A stretch of DNA of 64,000 nucleotides. Origin: Novosphingobium sp. JCM 18896. GTDB lineage: Bacteria; Pseudomonadota; Alphaproteobacteria; Sphingomonadales; Sphingomonadaceae. Within the stretch, counting starts at the first letter, position 1; every line of letters starts with the position of its first letter. This document shows, one piece after another, positions 53,080-61,535 of this stretch. Location of the stretch: positions 1 to 64,000 of the forward strand of contig NZ_JAPCZF010000001.1 in the NCBI RefSeq assembly GCF_025938095.1, in the 5' to 3' direction. A model generated the notes under the pieces. The model did not search any database. It saw nothing but the letters and a program-made list of their open reading frames with translations, and had not been told where the DNA came from. The translations under genes and the position numbers were made by a program.

Positions 53080-54273
53080 TCAGTAGATCACTTCGGCGTC
53101 TTCGAGCGCCGTTCGTTCGTCGCGGCCGAGGCCGAGCAGCTCGCCGTAGACGTAGTCCTCGTCCTCGCCGAGCTTGGGGGTGCCGCGATGGATGCCGATC
53201 TCGGGGCCCTTCGACAGCCGCATCGGCACGCCCACGGCGGCGCGGTGCTTACCATCGGGCTCCTGCACCTCGCAGATCGCGCCGCGGGTCCGCAGGTGCG
53301 GGTCGGCGGCGATCTCGGGCGTGGTCCAGGAGGCATGCGCGGCCACTCCGACACCCTGGAGCAGTTCGGAGATGTCGTCGGCCGTCCGGCTCGCGGTCCA
53401 GGCCGAGAGCACCGGTTCGAGCGCTGCGCGGTTGGCGTGGCGATCGGCGGCCTTGAGGAAGCGCGGATCCCCGGCGAGACCGGACTCGTCGATCAGCGCG
53501 GCCAGGGCCTGCCATTCGGCATCGCTGGTCACGGCGATCGCAACCCAGCGATCCTCGCCCTGCGCCGGATAGACGCCGTGCGGCGCGTGGCTCAGGTGTT
53601 CGTTGCCGATGCGGTGGGGCTCTTCGCCCGCGGCGGCCATCAGCAGCGCCTCGCCGAGCAGCGAACTCGCCACTTCGCGCGCCGAGACGTCGACGAGCCC
53701 GCCCTGGCCGGTCAGCCGCCGGCGCTGGAGCGCGGCCATGACCGCGACCGCAGAGTTCATGCCGACCGTGTGGTCCATGACGTGGCGCATCTCGACGGGA
53801 GGCCCGTCGGCATAGCCGGTCATCTCGCCGAGCCCGCCCCAGGCGCCGAACAGCGGCGCATAGCCGGCGAAGTGCCGGTCGGGGCCGCTCTGTCCCGACG
53901 ACGAGACGCAGAGCATGATGATGTCCTGCTTGACCGCCTGCAGGTCCTCGAAGCCGAGGCCCAGCCGGCCGATCACGCCGGGGCGGAAGCTTTCGGCCGC
54001 GACGTCCGACACCGCGACCAGCCGCTTGGCCAGGGCCACGCCCTCGGGCTTCTTGAGGTTGATGCGGACCGACAGCTTGGTCGAGGCGACCTGATCGAAG
54101 GTCGCCGGACCCATGCGGCCATAGACCGGGTGCGGCTTGCGGAAGGCGTCGGGGCGCATCGCGCTCTCGACCTTGATGACCTCGGCGCCCAGCTGGCTGA
54201 GCAGGTGCGTGCAGAACGGCCCGGCGTTGTGCACGGTGAAGTCGGCGATGCGGATGCCGGCGAGGGGTTTCAT
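53080..54273 (-). CDS. CaiB/BaiF family protein lacking the usual nucleophilic Asp
   Basis: 397 aa. GIRIADFTVHNAGPFCTHLL, GAEVIKVESAMRPD and the large C-terminal domain are family III CoA-transferase features. At the position of the catalytic Asp (YD-x3-[QE]-A) it reads GYAPLFGAWGG, with Ala139. It may use another acidic residue, act only as a hydrolase or binder, or pair with another subunit. GGGGGAG precedes the ATG. First gene of the operon running to 47594. Confidence 0.85.
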   Translation of the reverse strand: MKPLAGIRIADFTVHNAGPFCTHLLSQLGAEVIKVESAMRPDAFRKPHPVYGRMGPATFDQVASTKLSVRINLKKPEGVALAKRLVAVSDVAAESFRPGVIGRLGLGFEDLQAVKQDIIMLCVSSSGQSGPDRHFAGYAPLFGAWGGLGEMTGYADGPPVEMRHVMDHTVGMNSAVAVMAALQRRRLTGQGGLVDVSAREVASSLLGEALLMAAAGEEPHRIGNEHLSHAPHGVYPAQGEDRWVAIAVTSDAEWQALAALIDESGLAGDPRFLKAADRHANRAALEPVLSAWTASRTADDISELLQGVGVAAHASWTTPEIAADPHLRTRGAICEVQEPDGKHRAAVGVPMRLSKGPEIGIHRGTPKLGEDEDYVYGELLGLGRDERTALEDAEVIY

Positions 54274-54320
54274 CGGATATTCTCCCCCGCGAATGCGGTG
54301 AATTTCAAAGAAAAGTAATG

Positions 54321-54388
54321 CTCACACAAAGGCACAAAGGCACAAAGATTCAGCGCCAGTCCTTCGTGCCTTTGTGCCTTTGTGGGAG
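54321..54388. repeat. CACAAAGG inverted-repeat element (copy 2)
   Basis: Left arm CTCACACAAAGGCACAAAGG at 54321-54340 with a further CACAAAG, and right arm CCTTTGTGCCTTTGTGGGAG at 54369-54388, share both arms with 47414-47558. It lies in the intergenic region between two CaiB genes. Confidence 0.75.
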
Positions 54389-54436
54389 TTATCATTTTTC
54401 TTCCCGCTTTCGCGGGAGCGAAGAGAATGGCGGCGC

Positions 54437-55579
54437 TCATGCGTTATACTCGCCCAGCGCGGGCGGGCCGCTGCGCAGTTCCAAAGCCGCGCCGTCGAAC
54501 TGGAACGGCGAGACGAGCATGTCGAACACGCCGGCACCGGTATCGACCGGCTGGAACAGGCCGCGCACCTTCTCGTGCGGATCGCGGACGACCTCGGCCG
54601 GCGTGTAGTATTTCGCCAGTGGCACCGACAAAGCCTGACCCTCGCGGACGATGTCCTCGACCTTGCGGACCGCGGCCCAGGCGCGGATGTTGCCGTTGAT
54701 CATCGGCCCCTGGCGGCTACGTTCGAGCGAGTCCGCGAGCGCGGGATCGAGCGCCCATGCGGGTTCGCCGAGCAGCTTGACCAGGCCCTCCCACTGGCGC
54801 TGTTCGAGCGTCAGGAGCTCGACGTAGCCATCGGCGCAGGGGATCACCCCGCCATAGCGGAACGAGCGTTCGACCCTGTGCTCGATCGAGCCGTCGCCGA
54901 GCCGCTGGATGGCGAAGGCGCCGACCGCCAAGGTCGCGTCCTGGCTGGCGATGTCGACGAACTGGCCGCCCACGTCGGGCCGCGCCCAGAGCGCCGAGAG
55001 GGCGCCCAGCGCGGCGGCGATGCCGCCCTGCATCGCGCCGAAATGACCGTGGACCTTGAGCGGCGCACGGTCGGGAAACATCTCCACCGCGAGCCCGTTG
55101 GGCAGCAGGTAGCCTTCGCCTGAGGCGTGCTGGATCTGCACGTCCTCACCCTTCCACTCGGCCTTGGGGCCGTGTGCGCCGAAGGGCAGCACCGAGACGT
55201 GGACGAGATCGGGATGGCTTTGCGCGACGGAGGCCTCGTCGAGGCCGAGCGGCTTGCGCTCCGCGAGCGGCGTGTCGTCGATCAGGATATCGGCCTGGCT
55301 CAGCAGCGCGCCCAAGGTGGCGCGGCCGTGCGCGGTGTCGAGTTCGGCGACCTGGCTGCGGAAGCCCGCGGCGAGATAGGCGAACAGCGCGGAGACCTGG
55401 TTTGCGAGGAACGGCGGCTGGCGGCGCAGCGGCGAGCCCTGCGGCGGCTCGACCAGCACGACCTCGGCGCCCATCGTGCCGAGCAGGCGGGCGGCATAGG
55501 CCGCGGCCACGCCGCGCGCGATGACGACGATCCTGAGGCTGTCCAGGGGGCGCAGCGAGGTGAGGGGGGAAGTGGGCAT
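54437..55579 (-). CDS. CaiB/BaiF family III CoA-transferase
   Basis: 380 aa, somewhat divergent. GAEVVLVEPPQGSPLRRQPP, then EDVQIQHASGEGYLLPNG with Asp146 at the nucleophile position. MQGGIAAALGALSALWARPD follows. It transfers CoA between acids. The start ATG at 55579 uses a ribosome site (GGGGAGGA) that belongs to the arm of a dispersed repeat lying directly upstream. Downstream of the MaoC gene on the same strand. Confidence 0.87.
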   Translation of the reverse strand: MPTSPLTSLRPLDSLRIVVIARGVAAAYAARLLGTMGAEVVLVEPPQGSPLRRQPPFLANQVSALFAYLAAGFRSQVAELDTAHGRATLGALLSQADILIDDTPLAERKPLGLDEASVAQSHPDLVHVSVLPFGAHGPKAEWKGEDVQIQHASGEGYLLPNGLAVEMFPDRAPLKVHGHFGAMQGGIAAALGALSALWARPDVGGQFVDIASQDATLAVGAFAIQRLGDGSIEHRVERSFRYGGVIPCADGYVELLTLEQRQWEGLVKLLGEPAWALDPALADSLERSRQGPMINGNIRAWAAVRKVEDIVREGQALSVPLAKYYTPAEVVRDPHEKVRGLFQPVDTGAGVFDMLVSPFQFDGAALELRSGPPALGEYNA

Positions 55580-55586
55580 TCTTAAA

Positions 55587-55721
55587 TCCTCCCCGGGACG
55601 GGGAGGGGGACCGCGACGCGCAGCGGCGTGGTGGAGGGGGCTCGCCCGCAACCACCACGTCTGGCCGAGGACCCCCTCCACCATCCTTCGGATGGTCCCC
55701 CTCCCCGTTGCCGGGGAGGAG
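55587..55721. repeat. Intergenic GGGGAGG-type inverted repeat element (copy 2)
   Basis: TCCTCCCCGGGACGGGGAGG at the left and CCCCGTTGCCGGGGAGGA at the right are inverse arms. The interior has GGTGGTGGAGGGG and CCCCCTCCACCATCCTTCGG blocks shared with 37608-37748. The left arm supplies the Shine-Dalgarno sequence of the CaiB gene at 55579. Confidence 0.75.
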
Positions 55722-55738
55722 ATGGAGGCGTCGCTAGA

Positions 55739-56938
55739 TCAGCGCACCACCGGCAGTTCGAGATCGAGGCCCGAACCGTCGACGAACACCTTGGTGTTCG
55801 GATCGAGCGAGGGCAGGATCACCGTGGCGAGGCCCGGCGTGGTCAGTTCGCCGCGCTGGTTCTCGCCCTTGATCTCGATGTCGACCAGGGCATAGCCGTC
55901 CTTCTTGTACTTGCGCGTGACCGTGCCGCGCGCCCAGGTGCAGTCGCCCATCGTGTTGAAGCGGCTCATGCGCGTCTTGATGCGCTTGAGGAAGCCCGCG
56001 TCGCCCATCCAGTTGGTGATCAGCGAGGCCATCCAGGCCGAACGCTGCGGGCCGTAGTCGTAGACCCCGGGAACGCCGACGTCCTTGGCCGTGCTCTCGC
56101 GGTGGTGGCCGATGCCCGTGTATTCGATGCCGCCGCCGGCTTCGGGGTTGCGGAAGAAGTGGCCCGGGTGCTTGACCGCGTTCTTGAAGATCACGCCGTG
56201 GGTATGGCCGCGGCCGCAGCCGACGAGGAAGCCCATCGTGTCCATCAGCGAGAGCGGGCCGCGGACGATCTCGGGCAGGGTCTCGCCTTCCTGGACCTCT
56301 TCCCAGTAGCGGACGTTGCCGCCGCGGATGTTCTTCTCCTCGTCGAGGATCGCCTGGTCGATGTGCTCGAATTCCTCGGGCGTGTATTCGTGGGTCTTGA
56401 TGTCCGAATACTTGCCGGCCTCGCGCGCGGCCTTGCGCTCGTGACGGGTGCAGGTGCCGAGCGCGCGGCTGACGAGTTCGCCGCGCTGGTTGAAGTAGCT
56501 GGCCTCGACGTACTGGAGCACGAGCGTGCCCGAGAACTGGCTTTCCTTGACCTCGACGCCGACGACGCGCTCGATCGCGGTGATGCGGTCACCGGGGCGG
56601 ATCTGGCGGAAGATTTCCCAGTCGTTGCCGGCGTAGAAGCCGTGAACGCCCGGCAGGCCCCAGCGCGTGCGGCCGACCCAGCCGAAGGCCATCGGGAAGT
56701 TGGGGTGGGCCAGCATCGAGCCGTGGCGCGTCAGGCGGCCGACTTCGAGATCGCGGTAGAGCGGGTTGAGATCGCCGATGCCGTTGCAGAAGTTGCGGAT
56801 CGTGTCCTCGGTGGCGTCCTGCAGATAGGGCCCTTCGGGGCGCAGCTGCATGCCGATCATGTTCTCGGCGGCCTTGATCGCCTCGGGGGTGATCTTTCCT
56901 TCGGCGGCGGCGTGGCCGATGTCTTTTTCAGCGCTCAT
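55739..56938 (-). CDS. MaoC-family double-hotdog acyl dehydratase/hydratase
   Basis: 399 aa. The N-terminal half has the hydratase-like segment FCNGIGDLNPLYRD (about 50-63). The second half has GVYDYGPQRSAWMASLITNW and a strand-rich end (TVTRKYKKDGYALVDIEIKG). It should be a bacterial hydratase of enoyl-CoA or a related thioester. CAGGAG precedes the ATG. Operator copy 2 (ATAATGCATTAT) lies 65 bases upstream, tying it to the GntR regulon. Confidence 0.87.
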   Translation of the reverse strand: MSAEKDIGHAAAEGKITPEAIKAAENMIGMQLRPEGPYLQDATEDTIRNFCNGIGDLNPLYRDLEVGRLTRHGSMLAHPNFPMAFGWVGRTRWGLPGVHGFYAGNDWEIFRQIRPGDRITAIERVVGVEVKESQFSGTLVLQYVEASYFNQRGELVSRALGTCTRHERKAAREAGKYSDIKTHEYTPEEFEHIDQAILDEEKNIRGGNVRYWEEVQEGETLPEIVRGPLSLMDTMGFLVGCGRGHTHGVIFKNAVKHPGHFFRNPEAGGGIEYTGIGHHRESTAKDVGVPGVYDYGPQRSAWMASLITNWMGDAGFLKRIKTRMSRFNTMGDCTWARGTVTRKYKKDGYALVDIEIKGENQRGELTTPGLATVILPSLDPNTKVFVDGSGLDLELPVVR

Positions 56939-57002
56939 CGTTGGCTCCTGATGCGACGCTCACCAATCGGCGCCGGCTTGGGGTGGATTCGATGGATCGG
57001 TG

Positions 57003-57016
57003 CATAATGCATTATC
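57003..57016. promoter_or_regulatory. Palindromic operator ATAATGCATTAT (copy 2)
   Basis: CATAATGCATTATC, with 13 of 14 bases matching the GATAATGCATTATC of the other sites. It lies 65 bases before the MaoC start codon. Confidence 0.7.
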
Positions 57017-57195
57017 TTGGGTGGTCAAGCGGGAGCGAGGCCCGGCGTCGCGCATTTCGGACGGGCGAAAGCCGGCGGGCCGGTCGGGGGTACGGGCGCA
57101 CGTCTGCGGCGTCACTGCGGCACGAACGCGGCAGCAACGTCAGCTGTCAAGTTGCGGCGAAAAGCCTCCCCGAAAGCGGCTTGGGGAAGGCCGAT

Positions 57196-57777
57196 TCAGC
57201 GGGTCCAGTCGAACTCGGCGCTGTCGACGATCGCGCCGTAGCGCCCCATGCAGGCGATGGCGTGCATGTGCTCGTCGGGCGTCACGCCGGCACAGCAGTC
57301 TTCGAGCACGACGACCTCGTAGTCGCGGTCATGCGCCTCGCGCGCGCCGGAATGGACGACGCCGTTGGTCGAGACGCCGCACATGACGATCCGCTCGACG
57401 CCCTGGGCGCGCAGGATCGGTTCGAGCGACGTGCCGTAGAACGGGCTGACGCGGTGCTTGACCACGTCGAAGTCCTGCGGCGCGGGTGCCAGCGCGGGGT
57501 GGACCTCGGTGCCCTTGGTGCCGAGCTGGAAGATCCCGTTCTTGCGCGCGCCCGAGAAGATCGGCGAGGCGGCGGGCGCCTCGCGGTAATCGGCCGAGAA
57601 GCCGACGCGGACATAGCCGATCAGCGCACCCGCGGCGCGCGCCGCGGCGATGGCCTTGGCGGTGTTCTCGAGGACCTTCCGCTGTTTGACCTGAATGCCA
57701 TAGGTCTGCGCGTTGAAGCCGTCCTCGGCGACGAGATCGTTCATCATGTCCATGACGAGGAAGATGGTCTTTTTCAT
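57196..57777 (-). CDS. Isochorismatase-fold hydrolase lacking the nucleophilic Cys
   Basis: 193 aa. Asp10 in FLVMDMMND and Lys107 in VVKHRVSPF of the catalytic set are present. The nucleophile segment reads CGVSTNGVVHSGAREA, with Val140 where the cysteine hydrolases have Cys (TNxCV). The nearby Cys133 is not at the catalytic position. True isochorismatases also lack that Cys, so vinyl-ether or other hydrolysis is possible and amidase activity is unlikely. It is the gene after gntR on the same strand, 124 bases away. Confidence 0.85.
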   Translation of the reverse strand: MKKTIFLVMDMMNDLVAEDGFNAQTYGIQVKQRKVLENTAKAIAAARAAGALIGYVRVGFSADYREAPAASPIFSGARKNGIFQLGTKGTEVHPALAPAPQDFDVVKHRVSPFYGTSLEPILRAQGVERIVMCGVSTNGVVHSGAREAHDRDYEVVVLEDCCAGVTPDEHMHAIACMGRYGAIVDSAEFDWTR

Positions 57778-57810
57778 GTGGATCAGCCTGTTATGAATTG
57801 AACCTAATTC

Positions 57811-57901
57811 GTCGTCCCGGCGAAGGTCGGGGCCTTTGGCCGGCGCGTCGCCGCTTTCTCGGAGCAAACGGAGAGAGGTCCCGGCTTTCGCCGGGATGAC
57901 G
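57811..57901. repeat. Pair of inverted short palindromes after gntR
   Basis: GTCGTCCCGGCGAAGGTCGG at 57811 and GGTCCCGGCTTTCGCCGGGA at 57877 (to 57901). They are inverse-related and end directly before the GntR stop codon. Confidence 0.65.
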
Positions 57902-58555
57902 TCATTGCGTCGCCACTGCGTTCTTCAATTCGGTCCACCCTGCCTCGATATGCTGGCGCGTCGCCAGCATCGCCGCGGCCAGATCGTTGACGATGAAGGC
58001 CTGGAGCAGGTCGTCGTGCTCGGTCGCCGCGCGGCTGACTCTGCCCTTGAGCTGGTTGATCAGGTCGAACGGATAGCGCGCCCAGAGGATCTGCACGAAG
58101 TGCAGGGTCTGCGGCATCCGCGCGATCTCGAACATGCGGTGGTGGAAGCGGTAGTTGGCGGCGCGCGCGGTCTCGTTGTCGCCGGCGTCGAAGGCCGTGG
58201 CGAACTCGTCGGCCATGACCTTGAGTTCGGCGATGTCGGCTGCGGTGGCGCGCTCGACCGCGCCGCGCACGAGCTGGGTCTCGAGCAGAATGCGCAGGTT
58301 CAGCGTCTCGGTCGAGGCCTCGATGTCGAAGGGCGCGACCACCGCGCCGCGGTAGGAATCGCCCGCGACATAGCCTTCGGCCTCGAGCAGCTTGAGCGCC
58401 TCGCGCACCGGGGTGATCGAGGTGTTGAGCAGGGTGGCGATTTCCTGCTGCTTCAATCGCGCGCCACGCGCGAAGCGGCCCGATATGATGCCTTCTCGCA
58501 GGAAATCAGCGACTTGCTCTTCCTTGGTGCGAAACTGCATCATCGTATCGGTCAA
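57902..58555 (-). CDS. GntR-family transcriptional regulator, FCD domain
   Basis: 217 aa. The N-terminal winged helix-turn-helix (LKQQEIATLLNTSITPVREA) is followed by an FCD all-helical effector domain, with metal-binding His138 (RFHHRMF), His180 and His202. FCD members bind organic acids and control the genes for using them. The ATG overlaps the CaiB stop by 4 bases. Operator copy 3 lies 16 bases before that CaiB start, so the pair is probably autoregulated. Proposed to bind ATAATGCATTAT at all three sites. Confidence 0.92.
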   Translation of the reverse strand: MTDTMMQFRTKEEQVADFLREGIISGRFARGARLKQQEIATLLNTSITPVREALKLLEAEGYVAGDSYRGAVVAPFDIEASTETLNLRILLETQLVRGAVERATAADIAELKVMADEFATAFDAGDNETARAANYRFHHRMFEIARMPQTLHFVQILWARYPFDLINQLKGRVSRAATEHDDLLQAFIVNDLAAAMLATRQHIEAGWTELKNAVATQ

Positions 58556-59778
58556 CTCTTCTGCCGCACCGGCGCCCAGGCGAAATCGCCGTCCTGATAG
58601 GCCTTGGCGGCGCCCGAAGACAACAGCGCCTCGATTTCGGCGGGGGCATAGCCGAGCTCGGCGAGCAGCGGACGCGTGTGTTCGCCGATTTCGGGCGGGG
58701 GCAGGTTGGGCGTGATCTCGCCCTGGCCGGCGAATTCGGGCACCTCGAACTGGAGTCCGCGGAAGGACAGTTCGCGCAGCTTGCCCGGCTGGCGCGCCTG
58801 CGGCGCCTCGAGCACGCGTTCGAGCGGCACGACCTCGTTGAAGCCCAGGCCCGCGGCGCGCAGGCGGCGTTCGGCCTCGGCCAGCGAATAGCGGCTGACG
58901 GCCTCGCGCACGGCGGCCTCGACCGTCTCGCGCGCGGCCTTGCGGTCGCGTAGCTTGGTATAGGCGGGGTCGCCATCCTCGGGCATGTCGAGCGCCTTGG
59001 TCAGCTTGGCCCAGTGCGCATCGGTGAGGATCAACAAGTAGATCCAGCGCGAATCTGCGGTCAGGTATGAACCGTAGCCGGGCATCGAGAACTCGCCGCC
59101 GCCTTCCTTTTCGAGCCGGCCGAGCAGCTGGGTCTTGAGTTGCATGCCCGCGAGGTCGCGTGCCGCCAGGTGCAGCCCGGTCTCGTAGAGGCCGATCTCG
59201 ATGCGGCGGTCGGCCGCGCTCGGATTGGGATTGAGCATCGCCGCGAGCACGCGGATCACCGCATAGGTGCCGGCGAACTGGTCGTGATACGACGGCCCGA
59301 AGCGCGTCGGGCGGCCATCGACCCTGTGGTCGTCCATCGCCCCGGTCGCGGCCTCGGCGATCGGGTTGGTCATCAGGTCGTCCGCCTGCGGCCCGTGGGT
59401 ATAGCCCTTGACGTGGACGTGGATCAGCTCCGGGTTGACCGCCGCGCAGTCGTCGGCGGTGACCCCGAGCTTGCGCGCGGCCGAGGGGGCGAGGTTGTGG
59501 ATCACGACCTGGGCCGTCGCGGCGAGGCGGCGGAACACCGCCTTGCCGTCCTCGGTCGTCAGGTCGAGGCAGATCGCCTGCTTCGAATGGCTATAGGCGA
59601 CGATCGTTCCGCTCGGCCCCCCGCGCACCAGCGACCGGGTGGTGTCCCCCGCCGGCGGCTCGATCTTGATGACCTCGGCCCCGAGCTGCGACAAAATATG
59701 CGTGGCAAACGGCGCGGCAATCATCGTGCCCAATTCAAGCACGCGCTTCCCGGCCAGCGGTCTGGATTGATCGGTCAT
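58552..59778 (-). CDS. CaiB/BaiF family protein with Asn at the nucleophile position
   Basis: 408 aa. RVLELGTMIAAPFATHIL and GAEVIKIEPPAGDTTR are family signatures. The nucleophile segment reads TNPIAEAATGAMDD, giving Asn138 for Asp, though Asp133-134 and Asp149-150 are nearby. It may still be a CoA-transferase using another residue, and this needs an alignment to settle. It forms an ATGA-coupled pair with gntR behind operator copy 3. Confidence 0.85.
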   Translation of the reverse strand: MTDQSRPLAGKRVLELGTMIAAPFATHILSQLGAEVIKIEPPAGDTTRSLVRGGPSGTIVAYSHSKQAICLDLTTEDGKAVFRRLAATAQVVIHNLAPSAARKLGVTADDCAAVNPELIHVHVKGYTHGPQADDLMTNPIAEAATGAMDDHRVDGRPTRFGPSYHDQFAGTYAVIRVLAAMLNPNPSAADRRIEIGLYETGLHLAARDLAGMQLKTQLLGRLEKEGGGEFSMPGYGSYLTADSRWIYLLILTDAHWAKLTKALDMPEDGDPAYTKLRDRKAARETVEAAVREAVSRYSLAEAERRLRAAGLGFNEVVPLERVLEAPQARQPGKLRELSFRGLQFEVPEFAGQGEITPNLPPPEIGEHTRPLLAELGYAPAEIEALLSSGAAKAYQDGDFAWAPVRQKS

Positions 59779-59793
59779 GCGGCTCTGCTGACA

Positions 59794-59807
59794 GATAATG
59801 CATTATC
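59794..59807. promoter_or_regulatory. Palindromic operator GATAATGCATTATC (copy 3)
   Basis: A perfect 14-base palindrome 16 bases before the CaiB start codon and 17 bases from the stop of the upstream crotonase gene. It matches copy 1 exactly over 14 bases. Confidence 0.75.
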
Positions 59808-59824
59808 CATCAAGAGGCGATGCG

Positions 59825-60712
59825 TCAGTCGTCGCGCGGTTGCCAGGGATAGAACGGCGGCATGGCCGAAGTACGGCCGCCGAACGCCGCATCGCGCTTT
59901 TCGAGGAAGGCTGCGACGCCCTCCTTGCCGTCGGCGATACTGGTGTAGAACATCGCCAGCGATTCCACGTCGTGCGCGGCGCGCGGATGCGGCTGGGCGG
60001 CGTTGGCGAGGACCATCTGGCGGATCAGCGCCATGGATACCGCCGAACGGCCGGCGACCAGCTGGCGCGCCAGTTCGAGCGCGGCGGGAAGGAGGTCTTC
60101 GGCAGGCAGGACGGTGCGCACCAGGCCGGCTTCGCGGGCGGTCTCGGCGTCGACGAAATCGGCGCGATAGAGCCATTCGAGCGTGCGCTCGTGGCCGACG
60201 ATGCGCGGCAGGAACCAGGTGCAGCAGGCGTCGGGAGTGATGCCGAGGCGGCCGAAGGCAAAGGCGAAGCGGGCGCGCTCGGACACCAGGCGGAAGTCCA
60301 TCGGCAGGGTCATCGTCGCGCCGACGCCGACCGCGGCGCCGTTGATCGCGCCGACGATCGGCTTGAGGCAATCGTACATCGCCAGGGCCACGCGCCCGCC
60401 GGTGTCGCGCACGCCGCGCTCGATCTCGGGCCGGACCGGGCGTTCCTGCAGGTCGGCGAGCGTCGGCGTCAGGCTCTCGTCGAGCCCGAAGACGTTGCCG
60501 CCGACCGAGAGGTCCATGCCGGCGCAGAAGGCGCGTCCGGCGCCGGTCACCACCACCGCGCGGACGGCATCGTCGGTGCTCGCGCGGCGATAGGCGTCGA
60601 CCAGTTCATCGGCCATCCGGACGGTGAAGGCGTTGAGGTTGTCGGGGCGGTTCAAGGTCAGCAGCAGCACGCCGTCGGCGTCGACGTCGTAGGTCAGCGT
60701 TTCGTAGTTCAT
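59825..60712 (-). CDS. Enoyl-CoA hydratase/isomerase family protein
   Basis: 295 aa crotonase. Oxyanion segments RAFCAGMDLSVGG and GAAVGVGATMTLPMDF are clear. The catalytic acidic region reads FGRLGITPDACCTW, which resembles isomerase-type relatives rather than a classical two-Glu hydratase. It lies upstream of the CaiB-gntR pair on the same strand, with operator copy 3 between them. Confidence 0.88.
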   Translation of the reverse strand: MNYETLTYDVDADGVLLLTLNRPDNLNAFTVRMADELVDAYRRASTDDAVRAVVVTGAGRAFCAGMDLSVGGNVFGLDESLTPTLADLQERPVRPEIERGVRDTGGRVALAMYDCLKPIVGAINGAAVGVGATMTLPMDFRLVSERARFAFAFGRLGITPDACCTWFLPRIVGHERTLEWLYRADFVDAETAREAGLVRTVLPAEDLLPAALELARQLVAGRSAVSMALIRQMVLANAAQPHPRAAHDVESLAMFYTSIADGKEGVAAFLEKRDAAFGGRTSAMPPFYPWQPRDD

Positions 60713-60804
60713 CGCATGGGGTCCGTTCGAGGTTTGTCGGGTCTCTGGAGTGCGGGCGCCTTGCCGCCTATAGGCTGGCGCGAGACAGGATTGTGGAGGG
60801 GCGG

Positions 60805-61443
60805 GTGAGCATCAGGGACGAGAACGCGACGATCGATCGTCAGGCGCTGGCGCAGGAGGTCATCGTCTCCGCCGGCAACGTCCTGCGTGCCGCGGGCTTC
60901 GGCCGCGAGGAGATCGGTTTCTTCTTCCGCCAGGCCGCGGACATGCTCGATGGCGCCGCTCCGCCCGCGCCGAAGTCGCCTGCGGCATCGGTAGGCGGCC
61001 TCGCCCAGGTGGCCGCGCAGTTCGCCGGCAGCAGCGCCGTGCGCGAGTTGCACCGGCTCGGAGTCGAAGGTCAGGCCCTGCTGCCGCTGACGGGCGAGAG
61101 TCCGCAGCTCAAGCAGGGTTTCGACACGGCGATGCAGATCGTGCCGTTGCTGGCCGAAGCGCAGAGCGCCTTGCGCGGGCTGGCGGAAGAGGTGGGGCTG
61201 CCGCTTTGCGCCACGCGTGCCGAAGCGGAGCAGGCGCAGGCCGATGTCGTGTGCCTCGAAACGTTCGAGACCGCTTACGACGAGGCGCTCGCGCTCCTTC
61301 GCGCGGTGATCGAGGCGCTGATCGAGCGTCGCGACGGCGAGGCCTTCGCCTTCCTGCTCGGTCATTTCGCCGAGAACGGCGTGATCATCTGCGGGCCGCT
61401 GGAAGCGGTGGTCGCGCAAGGCGCCCGGACCTTCGTCGGCTAG
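60805..61443 (+). CDS. Hypothetical helical protein, 212 aa
   Basis: 212 aa from GTG, with GGAGGGG 7 bases upstream (an earlier GTG at 60793 overlaps this site). Mostly alpha-helical, rich in Ala and Leu: EVIVSAGNVLRAAGFGREEI, then LLPLTGESPQLKQGFDTAMQ and ALALLRAVIEALIERRDGEA. No domain is recognised and there is no signal peptide or TM segment. It is the only plus-strand gene between 39831 and 62754 of more than 100 codons, lying divergent from one crotonase gene and convergent with another. Confidence 0.7.
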   Translation: MSIRDENATIDRQALAQEVIVSAGNVLRAAGFGREEIGFFFRQAADMLDGAAPPAPKSPAASVGGLAQVAAQFAGSSAVRELHRLGVEGQALLPLTGESPQLKQGFDTAMQIVPLLAEAQSALRGLAEEVGLPLCATRAEAEQAQADVVCLETFETAYDEALALLRAVIEALIERRDGEAFAFLLGHFAENGVIICGPLEAVVAQGARTFVG

Positions 61444-61535
61444 CGCCGCGCAAAAGAAACGGCCCCCACGAGGGGAGCCGCCAAGGTTTACGCGATCGCT
61501 CGCGGGGTGGTGTTTGCGGGGCTCGCGGCCGGGGA

